Part shown: in pieces, positions 17,654 to 26,243 of the stretch | Layout of the letters: every line of letters begins with the position of its first letter | Position numbering within the stretch: position 1 is the first letter of the stretch | Assembly: GCA_013286365.1 (NCBI GenBank) | Contig: JABDFY010000015.1 | Coordinates: forward strand, 1 to 52,827 | Length of the DNA stretch: 52,827 nucleotides | Origin: Alphaproteobacteria bacterium | Lineage (GTDB): Bacteria; Pseudomonadota; Alphaproteobacteria; UBA9219 | Reading direction: 5' to 3' | Notes under the pieces: model-generated | What the model saw: only the letters and a program-made list of their open reading frames with translations | The model's database searches: none | Told to the model about the DNA's origin: nothing | Translations under genes and position numbers: made by a program

Positions 17654-18577
17654 ATGAACAAATATCGCCTTGCCTTTATGGGCACGCCTGAGTTTGCCAT
17701 CCCAGCCTTACGCGCTGTACTGGCGAAGGGACATGAAATTGTTGTCGTCTATTCGCAACCTCCAAAACCATCAGGGCGCGGACAACAAGTTCAAAAATCG
17801 CCTGTTCAGCTCGTTGCCGAAGAAAATGGTTTGAATGTCCGCACGCCTAGGACTTTGCGCGACGATGCTGAACAAAAGATATTCCGTGATTATCAACTCG
17901 ATGTTGCGGTTGTAGCTGCTTATGGTCTGATTTTACCAACCCCGGTTCTTGCCTCACCACGCTTCGGTTGCCTCAACATCCATGCCTCGCTTTTGCCACG
18001 TTGGCGAGGCGCAGCCCCTATTCAGCGGGCTCTTTTGGCAGGTGACACAGAGACAGGTGTAACGATTATGCAGATGGACGCTGGCCTTGATACTGGCGAC
18101 ATGCTGCTGCACGAAAGCACACCTATCACGCCAACAACATCAGCGGGTCAACTTCATGATCAACTTTCTGTCATTGGCGCGAAGTTAATTGTTCGTGCAC
18201 TTGAAGACTTGGTGGAAAATCGCCTCAAACCACAACCACAGCCCATCCAAGGCATAACCTATGCGGCTAAGCTGTCTCGTGATGATGGGGGAATTGCCTG
18301 GGCTAAGCCTGCTGCTGAGATTGAAAGGCAAGTTCGTGCTCTACAGCCTTGGCCTGGAAGCTTTTTTCTTCTCGGTAATGAGCCAATCAAAGTTCTCGTA
18401 AGCGAGCTTATCACCCATAAAAATGGGGCGCCCGGCACCCTCCTTGATGAAAATTTTACCGTCGCCTGCGGCCACCAAGCCCTGCGGCTTGTGACCGTCC
18501 AGCGGGCAGGAAAAAATCCAACCGATGGTGCATCATTTTTACGCGGGTTGCGTTGGACCGTCGGTCATAAATTATGA
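17654..18577 (+). CDS. fmt: Methionyl-tRNA formyltransferase
   Basis: Fmt formylates initiator Met-tRNA from 10-formyl-tetrahydrofolate. The 307-residue protein has the N-terminal transferase fold (FMGTPEFAIPALRAVL), the catalytic stretch with Asn-x-His (NIHASLLPRWRGAAPIQRA) and Asp in DAGLDTGDML, and the C-terminal tRNA-binding domain (YAAKLSRDDGGIAW, RALQPWPGSFF). It starts 4 bases after def, and its stop overlaps the truA start as ATGA. Confidence 0.97.
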   Translation: MNKYRLAFMGTPEFAIPALRAVLAKGHEIVVVYSQPPKPSGRGQQVQKSPVQLVAEENGLNVRTPRTLRDDAEQKIFRDYQLDVAVVAAYGLILPTPVLASPRFGCLNIHASLLPRWRGAAPIQRALLAGDTETGVTIMQMDAGLDTGDMLLHESTPITPTTSAGQLHDQLSVIGAKLIVRALEDLVENRLKPQPQPIQGITYAAKLSRDDGGIAWAKPAAEIERQVRALQPWPGSFFLLGNEPIKVLVSELITHKNGAPGTLLDENFTVACGHQALRLVTVQRAGKNPTDGASFLRGLRWTVGHKL

Positions 18578-19314
18578 CGCGCTGGAAGCTTACACTTGAA
18601 TATGATGGTACGGATTTTTGTGGTTGGCAACGACAGGCACAAGGCATCTCTGTCCAACAGACGCTTGAAGAGGCGATTGCAAAATTTTCAGGCGAAGCAG
18701 TAACTCTGCATGTCGCCGGACGTACGGATGCCGGCGTTCACGCCAAGGGACAAGTGGCTCACTTTGATCTTGCCAAGGAAACTACCGCCGATACGGTACG
18801 TGATGCGCTGAACTTCCATGTTAGGCCACATAAAGTCGTTGTTGTTCATGCTGAAATTGCAGCAGAGGACTTTCACGCCCGTTTTAACGCTGTGACGCGT
18901 ATGTATCGTTATCAGATTATCAATCGCCGCGCCCCTCTCGCCTTGATGGCCAACTATGCGTGGCACGTGCCGAAACCGCTTTCCCTCCAACCCATGCAAG
19001 AAGCTGCAAAGCTACTTATCGGTAAGCATGACTTTTCAACCTTTCGAGCCCAGTATTGTCAGTCGAACTCACCACATAAGACACTCGATAGACTAGATAT
19101 TTCCACTGATAACGAAATGATAGTCTTTACGACATGTGCACGATCATTTCTTTACCACCAAGTCCGTAACATGGTCGGTACGCTCATTCTTCTTGGCAAT
19201 GGTCAGTGGACGTTGGATGAATTTAAGTCTGCCTTTGCCGCCTGTGACCGTCGTCGCGGTGGGCCAACGGCACCGGCCCATGGCTTGTTCTTCTGGAGCG
19301 TTGTTTACCCATAA
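18574..19314 (+). CDS. truA: tRNA pseudouridine synthase A
   Basis: TruA converts U38-U40 of the anticodon arm to pseudouridine. The 246-residue protein shows LEYDGTDFCGWQRQ at the N-terminus, the catalytic-Asp motif AGRTDAGVHAKGQVAHFD, RMYRYQI, and FLYHQVRNMVGTLI near the end, all typical. Its ATG overlaps the fmt stop codon by 4 bases. No strong terminator follows in the 142 bases before the DUF1328 gene. Confidence 0.97.
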   Translation: MTRWKLTLEYDGTDFCGWQRQAQGISVQQTLEEAIAKFSGEAVTLHVAGRTDAGVHAKGQVAHFDLAKETTADTVRDALNFHVRPHKVVVVHAEIAAEDFHARFNAVTRMYRYQIINRRAPLALMANYAWHVPKPLSLQPMQEAAKLLIGKHDFSTFRAQYCQSNSPHKTLDRLDISTDNEMIVFTTCARSFLYHQVRNMVGTLILLGNGQWTLDEFKSAFAACDRRRGGPTAPAHGLFFWSVVYP

Positions 19315-19456
19315 ATTATTAAACGAAGGCCATCAAAATTAGATCAAAGGCCAAAGCCCAATTAGGCCATGATCTCTGTGGCAAGCATCTTTTGGCCACA
19401 ATTCCTTGGCAACTTCTGCAGCCCTAGTTACGCTCAAACCAGATTGGAAACAGCTT

Positions 19457-19630
19457 ATGCTTAGACTGGCGTTATTCTTTTTCGTGATATCTGTTGTCGC
19501 GGGCTTATTTGGTTTTACGGGTATTGCCGCCGGCGCAGCGGAAGTGGCCCGCATTCTCTTCTTTCTCTGTCTTTGCATATTTTTCGTATTTCTTACCCTA
19601 GCTCTATTAGCTGGCAAAACATTATTTTAA
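19457..19630 (+). CDS. DUF1328 small membrane protein
   Basis: A 57-residue protein consisting of two membrane helices with a Gly-Phe-x-Gly-Ile-Ala-x-Gly turn ([20 protein letters not shown]) matches the DUF1328/YtjA family of tiny inner-membrane proteins of unknown function. The ATG at 19457 is chosen because the family begins with Met-Leu just before the first helix; the upstream in-frame extension (from 19406) has no family counterpart. TTGGAA lies about 8 bases upstream. Confidence 0.78.
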   Translation: MLRLALFFFVISVVAGLFGFTGIAAGAAEVARILFFLCLCIFFVFLTLALLAGKTLF

Positions 19631-19732
19631 TTCTATACGCCTAAGATTTTCGTTTTGTTCGTGCTTTTTTGTTTGAGCCTTACCCATCGGCATGCTTTAA
19701 CAAATCATTATTTTGTTTGTTGAGGACTTTTG

Positions 19733-20956
19733 ATGACCGATGTTGCCAGTTCCCGCTCCCTTTTAAAGCGCGATTCTATGATCATGGGGCTGATCGGAAC
19801 GGCCCATTTAAGCAGTCATTTTTTTCAACTTTGCCTGCCGCCATTATTTCCTCTGCTGCACAGTGCTTTTAACGTCAACTATGTGAAGCTGGGTTCGCTG
19901 ATTACGATCTTGTTTCTCGTTTCTGGCGTTTGTCAGGCATTTGCGGGAATAATAGTCGATCGTTTTGGCTCGCGGCCAATCTTGCTTCTGGGTATCGTAA
20001 CGATGGCAACCTGTGTGTTGCTGTGCGCTTTTGTGACCAAATTCTGGATGTTTTATCCACTCATGGTATTGCTGGGCGCGGGTAACAGCGTTTTTCATCC
20101 CGCCGATTTCTCAGCCCTATCACATCAGATCAGTAAAACCAGGCTCGGCCGAGCCTATAGCGTACACGCTTTTTCTGGCACAATTGGCTACGCCGCAGCG
20201 CCTACTCTTGTCGGCGGGATTGCCCTTCTCACGAATTGGCATATTGCACTAATAACGGCAGGCATTTTCGGCTGGATAGTAGCATTACTATTTATTCGTT
20301 ATGGCCGTCATTATATTAGCGATCAACACCATCTCCATTACCATCACGCTAACGCAAAAATATCTTATCGCCGTTTAATTGTAATGCCGGTAATTCTGTT
20401 TTCCTTCTGTTATTTCTTGTTTACAGCAGGCGTTACAACTGGCGTCCAAACTTTTGCACCAACCGCTTTAATCGATTTTTATAATGTAACGCTTGCAGCG
20501 GCGACGTCTGTGCTCTCCGCCTATTTGATTAGCTCAGCCATAGGGATATTGCTCGGCGGCGTCATAGCCGATCACACAACGCGCCATGTTTTTATTGCAA
20601 CATCTGGATTGGCCCTTTCAGCGATGGCGATGCTCGCTGTGGCAGCTAATTGGTTATCTTTCTCTTCAGCAATTATTGCCATTGCTGCGAGTGGTCTATG
20701 CCAAGGCATTACTTCGCCGTCCCGCGATGTTCTTGTCAAAGGCGCTACCCCACCTGGCTCTACCGGTCGTGTATTCGGTTTCGTGTATTCGGGTCTTGAT
20801 GCTGGATCTACCTTGTCACCTCTACTTTTTGGCATCTTAATCGATCATCACCAGCATCGTGCAATTTTCGCAGCCATTGCCATTATGCTTACGTTGGCAA
20901 TCTTTGCCGTATTGCAGATCGGCAATCGACAAAATGTCGTGCAAGAAGTAGCGTAA
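19733..20956 (+). CDS. MFS transporter, fosmidomycin-resistance (Fsr)-like
   Basis: A 407-residue, twelve-helix major facilitator protein. The N-terminal half resembles Fsr of E. coli: HLSSHFFQLCLPPLFPLL in helix 1, the loop motif VDRFGSRPIL, and GAGNSVFHPADFSAL in helix 4. A His-rich cytoplasmic loop (HHLHYHHANA) follows helix 6. Members export small molecules by proton antiport; the true substrate is not predictable. The ATG at 19733 has GAGGA 6 bases before it. The gene ends 5 bp from the end of the convergent STT3-like gene. Confidence 0.87.
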   Translation: MTDVASSRSLLKRDSMIMGLIGTAHLSSHFFQLCLPPLFPLLHSAFNVNYVKLGSLITILFLVSGVCQAFAGIIVDRFGSRPILLLGIVTMATCVLLCAFVTKFWMFYPLMVLLGAGNSVFHPADFSALSHQISKTRLGRAYSVHAFSGTIGYAAAPTLVGGIALLTNWHIALITAGIFGWIVALLFIRYGRHYISDQHHLHYHHANAKISYRRLIVMPVILFSFCYFLFTAGVTTGVQTFAPTALIDFYNVTLAAATSVLSAYLISSAIGILLGGVIADHTTRHVFIATSGLALSAMAMLAVAANWLSFSSAIIAIAASGLCQGITSPSRDVLVKGATPPGSTGRVFGFVYSGLDAGSTLSPLLFGILIDHHQHRAIFAAIAIMLTLAIFAVLQIGNRQNVVQEVA

Positions 20957-20961
20957 AATTC

Positions 20962-22872
20962 TTAAATCTTTCCTGCAGGATACGACATCGGCGGCATGAC
21001 CTCGAAGAGAACATAATTAGTCAATCCGGGCATACTCACTCGTTTCAGCCATTTGGGGATATCCCCAAGCATGAGCCTTTCAGCAAAAGTGGCCGTTGGC
21101 GGTATTTCTATTTTACCTGTTGCTGCGCGCGGCGGCGCGGATCCTCGGCTTAGATATATTTTCGGAAGCAGACGACACATCACTATCAGGTCTGTATGGT
21201 GGCGACGCAGGATGGCTTCGGCTGCGGTCGGATCAGTCGTGGAAAAAAATGTTGTCGAATCAATATTGCCTTCCACGTTCATATGAAATGGTGCCGATAA
21301 GATTTCATGATGAGTACGAAATAAAAGTTCAGGGCCACTTCCCATCATATTCATAATGATATGTGGTTTATCACCATAGAGTTTGGGGTCGTTCAAGACA
21401 TGTTCTAAGACATGCATGTCGCAAAACCTTTGATCACTCTCTTCAACTGGAAATAGCAAGACACCTTCATTGAAGGAGCGCCCATCTACCACGGCCGGAA
21501 GCAAGACCATCGGCAAAGGCCCAACCAAAAGAAGCAATCCAATTTCGGCATAAACTTTTTTTCGACCCTGTAATTGCCTACCGACCCAAGCAAAGCCGCG
21601 CTGAAGCAAGGCGGACAGTGGTATGATGCTAAACACTTCCATCATACCTATGAACCGATACTGATAAAAAATTGTTAGCAGCAACCCGACGACGAGCAAA
21701 ACAACGATCAACGCCCACAACCAGCGGGCATCTGCCGTAGCACGGTTGAGAAACCGAGCAGCAACAGCCAAGGCAATTAGCCCTCCCATGACCCGTAATA
21801 ATGTCTCTGCCCATGACACCGATTGGGCGCTCAAAGGCTCGGCTTCGCCGATACTACTGAACATTATTTTGGCCAGAGCTGGATCCATTGCACCGTAGGG
21901 TCCTGAGATGATCTGGGGAAAAAAATGCAAGAAAAATAGGCCCAAAACTGCTGCCATGCCGATGCCCAGTATCAACCTACCCTTAATCGACGCCTCAGTC
22001 ATACAAGCAACGCTGGCAAAAGATATAGCTATGCCAGCCGTTAAGATTACATAGACGATAGAATAAGTCAGAATGTCGGGTACAAGAAGCGTAGCAAATG
22101 GACGTGTCAAAATCAGGAATGTCGTACTCGCAATATAAAGCGCTTGACCAAAATAGAGGCTCGAGCGGGCCGTCTTACCGCCCTTTATCACTCCCCTTAA
22201 TCCTACCCAAATTGATATGATGAGGAGCCAGGGCAAAATTTCTAAGGCCACAGTCAAACCGAACGCAAGCAATACTCCAGCTATAACGCTCCACCTAATG
22301 TCTTCTGGTTCCCGCAAGGCTTGCGCTATGAAACCTAGCACGAGCACCACAAGCAGGACGACAAGGCCATGGTGGTCAACGTGCCCTGGTTGAAACATAA
22401 ACGTAAGACCCGTGCAAAATAAGGTGACATAGGCTGTAACTCCCGACCAATTAGCTGGCATAAAACTTTTAGCCAACCAACGAAGCGAGAGTAGTAATCC
22501 CGCGAAAAGGGCCAAGGGTTCAATGACCGCTGTAAGCGTTGCGGCAGCGAGGCCGCTCATACCTAGTCTGTGCAATACCCAGATTGAAATGGCCATCGGC
22601 AATTGCGTAAGACGCGAGAAGTGAATAGGAACGCCGGCAGGGGGATTAAGACGGTGCTGAACATTATCGAACCAGCTTTGACCATTAAGCCAATCCAGCA
22701 CTTGCGTCAGATACATATAATCATCGGGATCTGGGAGATTACCGCGGAGGATAACGCTGCCAGGATGAACGAGGTAACACCAAATATAAAATAATAGAAC
22801 TATCGCCCACAACTCTCCGAAGGGAGGAATGAAGGCCGAAGTATACGAAAATGTAAAGCGAGGTCGCGTCAT
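20962..22872 (-). CDS. Multi-pass membrane protein resembling STT3/GT-C glycosyltransferases
   Basis: The 636-residue protein has about 11-13 membrane helices in residues 20-450 and a soluble periplasmic C-terminal domain of about 180 residues. After the first helix stands an acidic loop motif PDPDDYMYL (48-56), then HRLNPPAGVPIHFSR, and QPGHVDHHGL at about 161-170. The acidic loop after helix 1 and a D-x-H-type motif between later helices are features of GT-C enzymes of the STT3/oligosaccharyltransferase group, which transfer lipid-linked sugars in the periplasm. A WWD-type motif is not visible, so the function is inferred. ATG 22872 is preferred to the TTG before it. It is last in a leftward operon, 53 bases after the patatin gene. 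Confidence 0.65.
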   Translation of the reverse strand: MTRPRFTFSYTSAFIPPFGELWAIVLLFYIWCYLVHPGSVILRGNLPDPDDYMYLTQVLDWLNGQSWFDNVQHRLNPPAGVPIHFSRLTQLPMAISIWVLHRLGMSGLAAATLTAVIEPLALFAGLLLSLRWLAKSFMPANWSGVTAYVTLFCTGLTFMFQPGHVDHHGLVVLLVVLVLGFIAQALREPEDIRWSVIAGVLLAFGLTVALEILPWLLIISIWVGLRGVIKGGKTARSSLYFGQALYIASTTFLILTRPFATLLVPDILTYSIVYVILTAGIAISFASVACMTEASIKGRLILGIGMAAVLGLFFLHFFPQIISGPYGAMDPALAKIMFSSIGEAEPLSAQSVSWAETLLRVMGGLIALAVAARFLNRATADARWLWALIVVLLVVGLLLTIFYQYRFIGMMEVFSIIPLSALLQRGFAWVGRQLQGRKKVYAEIGLLLLVGPLPMVLLPAVVDGRSFNEGVLLFPVEESDQRFCDMHVLEHVLNDPKLYGDKPHIIMNMMGSGPELLFRTHHEILSAPFHMNVEGNIDSTTFFSTTDPTAAEAILRRHHTDLIVMCRLLPKIYLSRGSAPPRAATGKIEIPPTATFAERLMLGDIPKWLKRVSMPGLTNYVLFEVMPPMSYPAGKI

Positions 22873-22925
22873 CAATCAAATGGGATAGAGGGCCTACGGA
22901 ACAAACATCGCAGCTTGATAGTTAA

Positions 22926-23966
22926 TCACAAATATGTCTCGCGGATATCAATACTGGAATGATCACCTATAGCATCCCAATTCTCTTTCATCCACTGCTC
23001 CGCTGTTGCGCGACCAATTTCTTTCAAACTTAGCAGAAAATCCATACTACAATTCATTTTACTGGCGGCACCAAGGACGCGGAGTTTATCCTCGGCATTA
23101 ATTTCGTGAATGTTCATACGTTTGAGCCTCGCCGCTTCTTCATTCTTTAAGTGATCTTCATCAATGAGGTGTTGAACAAAAGCAATGGCGCGCATTTCGC
23201 TTATCAGAGACGCATTAAAGCTAATTTCATTAACCCGGTTGATAATCTCGCTCGGCGTTTCAGGTATGCCTTTGCGTATAAGGGGATTGATTTGTACCAC
23301 GGCAATATCCGGGCTGTCACAGCCATAGATCAAGGGAAAGAGTGACGGATTACCCACATAACCGCCGTCCCAATAGGGCACATCATCGATCTTGACCGCT
23401 TGAAAAGTAAAGGGCAAGCAGCCCGAGGCCAATAAGGCGTCGATCGATATATCCTTCTGGTCAAAAACCCGCACACGCCCGGTTTCAACATTGGTCGCAC
23501 ACACAAACAGTTTAACGGACCCGCAGCTACGAATTGCATTAATGTCCAACATCTTATTCAGAAGCGTACGCAAAGGATTAAAATTAAATGGGTTCATCTG
23601 ATAGGGTGAGAACATGTGTTGCATAGCATCCAGCATCAAGGCGGCCGGATTAAAATCAGTCTGCCACCAATTACCTAGCATTTGATTGATCATCGTGCGT
23701 TGCGGCAAATCGAAAGAATTCATATCTCCGATGCTCGTCCAAAAATTATCAAGTGCATCGCGCGCGCCTTGAGCCCCATTCATACAATAGCCTTGTAACA
23801 AAGCGGCGCCGTTCATCGCGCCAGCACTCGTGCCGCTAATGCCTTCAATCTGTAACTGTTTATTTTCTTCCAGCAGCCGATCAAGCACGCCCCAGGTAAA
23901 CGCGCCGTGTGATCCGCCGCCTTGTAAGGCCAAATTAATCGTTTTTACTTGAAGACTTTTCGGCAT
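22926..23966 (-). CDS. Patatin-like phospholipase
   Basis: The 346-residue protein carries the patatin Ser-Asp dyad: oxyanion loop LQGGGSHGAF (14-23), nucleophile elbow GTSAG with Ser47, and Asp200 in WDGGYVG. The family hydrolyses acyl chains from phospholipids or lipids. No signal peptide is apparent, so it is cytoplasmic or exported by another route. The ATG at 23966 is chosen because it lies 2 bases after the stop of the upstream secreted-protein gene; an in-frame ATG at 24011 would overlap that gene by 43 bases. Its neighbours (secreted protein, STT3-like protein) suggest envelope or lipid work. Confidence 0.9.
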   Translation of the reverse strand: MPKSLQVKTINLALQGGGSHGAFTWGVLDRLLEENKQLQIEGISGTSAGAMNGAALLQGYCMNGAQGARDALDNFWTSIGDMNSFDLPQRTMINQMLGNWWQTDFNPAALMLDAMQHMFSPYQMNPFNFNPLRTLLNKMLDINAIRSCGSVKLFVCATNVETGRVRVFDQKDISIDALLASGCLPFTFQAVKIDDVPYWDGGYVGNPSLFPLIYGCDSPDIAVVQINPLIRKGIPETPSEIINRVNEISFNASLISEMRAIAFVQHLIDEDHLKNEEAARLKRMNIHEINAEDKLRVLGAASKMNCSMDFLLSLKEIGRATAEQWMKENWDAIGDHSSIDIRETYL

Positions 23967-23968
23967 GT

Positions 23969-24391
23969 TTAATAAGGTCGGCTCAAAAGTTCGGCGATAC
24001 TCCGCGGACATGAAAGTCGGTACTGTGCAGCTAACCTCTGGATAACACTATCGGCGTATAGTCCAGCGGGGCCGCCCTGTGCACGTACGTACTCCAAATT
24101 TTGCATGTGAGCGAGACATTCATTTATGCTTGATTGCAAGAGCATGACCGTCTTGGGCAGTGTTGAGTTTGTCTGTTGGGCTAAGGCGACCAAATAATTG
24201 TTTGGCGAAATCTGGATTTGCAGATAATTATCGCGAACATTTTTTAATCCTTGAAAAACGGTCACGAGGTTGGTGGCTTCAAAGTCGATTTGAGACGTCG
24301 TCACTTGAGCTAAGGCCTCTTGGGCAAACAGGCCTGTGAATTCCACAAGTAGAATTGTCAAAAAAATGGCCTGCTGGATATTTCTTCTCAT
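23969..24391 (-). CDS. Small secreted protein of unknown function
   Basis: The 140-residue protein begins with a signal peptide (MRRNIQQAIFLTILLVEF to EALA) and has a mature part of about 112 residues, mostly helical, with two cysteines (INECLAHM and RLSCPRS) that could pair in the periplasm. I recognise no family. The ATG at 24391 is preferred because GGGGAGA stands just upstream; the ATG at 24403 has no Shine-Dalgarno. It is the first gene of a leftward operon with the patatin-like lipase (2-base gap) and the STT3-like gene. Confidence 0.6.
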   Translation of the reverse strand: MRRNIQQAIFLTILLVEFTGLFAQEALAQVTTSQIDFEATNLVTVFQGLKNVRDNYLQIQISPNNYLVALAQQTNSTLPKTVMLLQSSINECLAHMQNLEYVRAQGGPAGLYADSVIQRLAAQYRLSCPRSIAELLSRPY

Positions 24392-24531
24392 CTGTCTCCC
24401 CATTTTGACTTACGGGCACTTCAGGCTAGCTCAAAATTTGTCCGGTGACTGCGTTTATCTGAAGTTATCGTCAGGAACAGTATTATTGTGCAAAAAGCCA
24501 GCACTAGAGCCAAAAATTTGCGTCTCAGTAA

Positions 24532-24569
24532 CAAGAACAAATAAAGAACAATAGTCGTTTTTGTTCTTG
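24532..24569. repeat. Operator-like inverted repeat (CAAGAACAAA / TTTGTTCTTG)
   Basis: Perfect 10-base arms at 24532-24541 and 24560-24569 flank an 18-base centre. Inside the centre a second AAGAACAA (24544-24551) repeats the first (24533-24540) exactly 11 bases on, about one helical turn. So there are two direct half-sites and one inverted half-site, between two divergently transcribed units. No T run supports a terminator. Confidence 0.45.
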
Positions 24570-24673
24570 CTTTGTTTTACTTTGGAGAGGACTAGTATTA
24601 TTTCGTTGGCGCAACAATAGTTAATTGATATTCCACATTTTTTACAAAAAATTATTATATCTATCCTTGACCG

Positions 24674-24707
24674 CCCATATATACCCATGATATCCCATAA
24701 AAACCCA
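24674..24707. promoter_or_regulatory. Four MraZ boxes (TGGGN-N5 repeats, on the minus strand)
   Basis: CCCA occurs at 24674-24677, 24684-24687, 24694-24697 and 24704-24707, exactly 10 bp apart. Read on the other strand these are four TGGGN direct repeats with 5-base spacers, the recognition pattern reported for MraZ, which represses the dcw operon. They lie about 95-125 bp before the mraZ start codon. Three copies are typical in E. coli; four are present here. Confidence 0.82.
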
Positions 24708-24799
24708 GTTCTTGACGGATTTTGTTCGCGTCTCATGGGTTTTCAGTTGCTAGCGCTCTGCCACAAAATTGCCTAACTCTTTAATTCAACGAGGTATTC

Positions 24800-25282
24800 A
24801 TGCCCGTATTCCTGTCCAGCTTTGTCAATCGGCTTGACAAAAAGGGACGGGTGTCGGTGCCGGCCTCGTTCCGCGCGGCCCTGGGACCAGATGCCACGGG
24901 GATTGTTGTTTTCCGCTCGCTCCAGCACGAGGCGCTTGATGGCTGTTCGATCACGCATCTCGAACTCCTCAGCCAGAGTCTCGAAAAACTCGATCTCGCT
25001 CCTGACATGTACGAATTAATCGAAACCACAATTTTTGGTGGCTCCATCCAAGTACCTTTCGATAGCGAAGGCCGCATTAGCCTGCCGCACAACCTTGCTA
25101 CAACGGTCGGTATTGGTGATGAGGTAGCCTTCGTTGGCCGGCGCAAAACCTTTCAGCTGTGGGACCCAAAGAAGCTGGCAGCACATGATGCCGCTGCGCG
25201 ATCTGCTGCGCGCGCCAAAGATATTTCACTCAGCAAAATTATTGCGCAAGCTGCCAGCAAACTTGAAAGCGGGGGCTTGTGA
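24800..25282 (+). CDS. mraZ: Transcriptional regulator MraZ
   Basis: The first dcw gene encodes a 160-residue protein with two SpoVT/AbrB-type swapped-hairpin domains (around KKGRVSVPASFR and SEGRISLPHNLA), which assemble into rings that bind TGGGN repeats. FVGRRKTFQLWDP closes the second domain, and a C-terminal Ala-rich tail follows. GAGG lies 7 bases before the ATG. Four phased MraZ boxes upstream indicate autoregulation of the whole cluster. rsmH begins one base after its stop. Confidence 0.97.
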   Translation: MPVFLSSFVNRLDKKGRVSVPASFRAALGPDATGIVVFRSLQHEALDGCSITHLELLSQSLEKLDLAPDMYELIETTIFGGSIQVPFDSEGRISLPHNLATTVGIGDEVAFVGRRKTFQLWDPKKLAAHDAAARSAARAKDISLSKIIAQAASKLESGGL

Positions 25283-25283
25283 T

Positions 25284-26243
25284 ATGACGACGCCTCTCGC
25301 CCATGTGCCTGTATTATTGAATGAAGTCCTTGCCGCCCTTGTCCCTCGTGATAATGGAATTTATGTCGATGGAACTTTTGGCCGCGGCGGCTACAGCGAA
25401 GCCCTGCTCTCGGCTGCACAAACTAAGGTTTATGGCATCGATCGAGACCCCGAAGCTATTGTGGCCGGAAGGAAGCTCGTCGACACCTTCAAACCTCGCT
25501 TTAAACTACTGCAAGGAAATTTTGGTGTTATGGACGAGCTGCTGGCTGAAGAACAAGTCAGCAGCGTAGATGGTATCGCCCTTGATCTCGGCGTTTCTTC
25601 GCCACAATTGGATTCTTCTGATCGCGGATTTTCTTTTCAGAATGATGGACCGCTTGATATGCGGATGAGCCGTAATGGTGCTACGGCTGCTGACATCATC
25701 AATAAACTAGGCGAACGCGAACTCGCCGATATCATTTTTAAGTTTGGTGAAGAACGTCATTCACGACGCGTCGCGAAACGCATTGTTGAAGCTCGCGCCC
25801 TTACGCCGATCAAACTCACCAAACAACTGGCGGAAATAATAAGGCGGGCCGTGCCTCGATCCGGCGATGGCATCGATCCGGCAACGCGAACTTTTCAAGC
25901 TTTGCGTATTTATGTGAATGACGAGCTCGGCGAGCTTAGCCGCGGACTGCTAGCTGCTGAAAAGCTATTAAAGCCACAAGGCCGGCTTGCTGTCGTTTCT
26001 TTTCATTCGCTCGAAGACAGAACCGTGAAAGAATTTCTGCATCGCCGTAGCGCCCTCACCCCTGGCGCCTCACGGCACGTTCCCGCCAATGATCGTGGAC
26101 CTGCACCAAGCTTCCGGCTCCTGACGCGTAAGCCGCAAATCCCTTCCGCTGAAGACATTCATCACAATCCACGGGCGAGGTCTGCTAAGTTACGCGTGGC
26201 GGAACGGACCAACGCACCGGCCATCAGGGAGTATGCAGCATGA
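25284..26243 (+). CDS. rsmH: 16S rRNA (cytosine(1402)-N(4))-methyltransferase
   Basis: RsmH (MraW) methylates C1402 of 16S rRNA with S-adenosylmethionine. The 319-residue protein shows HVPVLLNEVLAAL, the SAM-binding YVDGTFGRGGYSEALL, DLGVSSPQLDSSDRGFSF, DPATRTFQALRIYVNDEL and VVSFHSLEDRTVKEF. The ATG at 25284, one base after mraZ, is taken because the family starts just before HVPVLL; longer in-frame starts lie inside mraZ. The stop overlaps the ftsL start as ATGA. Confidence 0.97.
   Translation: MTTPLAHVPVLLNEVLAALVPRDNGIYVDGTFGRGGYSEALLSAAQTKVYGIDRDPEAIVAGRKLVDTFKPRFKLLQGNFGVMDELLAEEQVSSVDGIALDLGVSSPQLDSSDRGFSFQNDGPLDMRMSRNGATAADIINKLGERELADIIFKFGEERHSRRVAKRIVEARALTPIKLTKQLAEIIRRAVPRSGDGIDPATRTFQALRIYVNDELGELSRGLLAAEKLLKPQGRLAVVSFHSLEDRTVKEFLHRRSALTPGASRHVPANDRGPAPSFRLLTRKPQIPSAEDIHHNPRARSAKLRVAERTNAPAIREYAA

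Larger units (their letters stand above)
24392..24799. other. Divergent intergenic region upstream of mraZ
   Basis: About 400 bp separate the leftward secreted-protein operon from mraZ. It contains a TTGTTCTT-type dyad at 24532-24569, a TATTAT box at 24653-24658, TTGACC at 24667-24672, the four MraZ boxes at 24674-24707, TTGACG at 24712-24717 and the mraZ ribosome binding site. I cannot place the mraZ start of transcription with confidence. The short frames on either strand look non-coding. Confidence 0.6.

Noticed and set aside
5583..20956. Functional link between dxs and the Fsr-like exporter (fosmidomycin acts on the MEP pathway)
   Set aside because: They lie more than 12 kb apart in different transcription units, and Fsr-like MFS proteins have varied substrates; proximity alone is weak evidence.
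24336..24554. 72-codon plus-strand frame with a hydrophobic start
   Set aside because: It is antisense to the signal-peptide region of the secreted-protein gene; the hydrophobic run is a by-product of that sequence and there is no Shine-Dalgarno.
24455..24736. 93-codon minus-strand frame across the mraZ upstream region
   Set aside because: It covers the MraZ boxes and the dyad; it is rich in rare, AT-driven codons and lacks a ribosome binding site.
25134..25283. Longer rsmH starting inside mraZ
   Set aside because: The extra 50 codons overlap conserved mraZ coding sequence, and the family begins at the ATG at 25284, one base after the mraZ stop.
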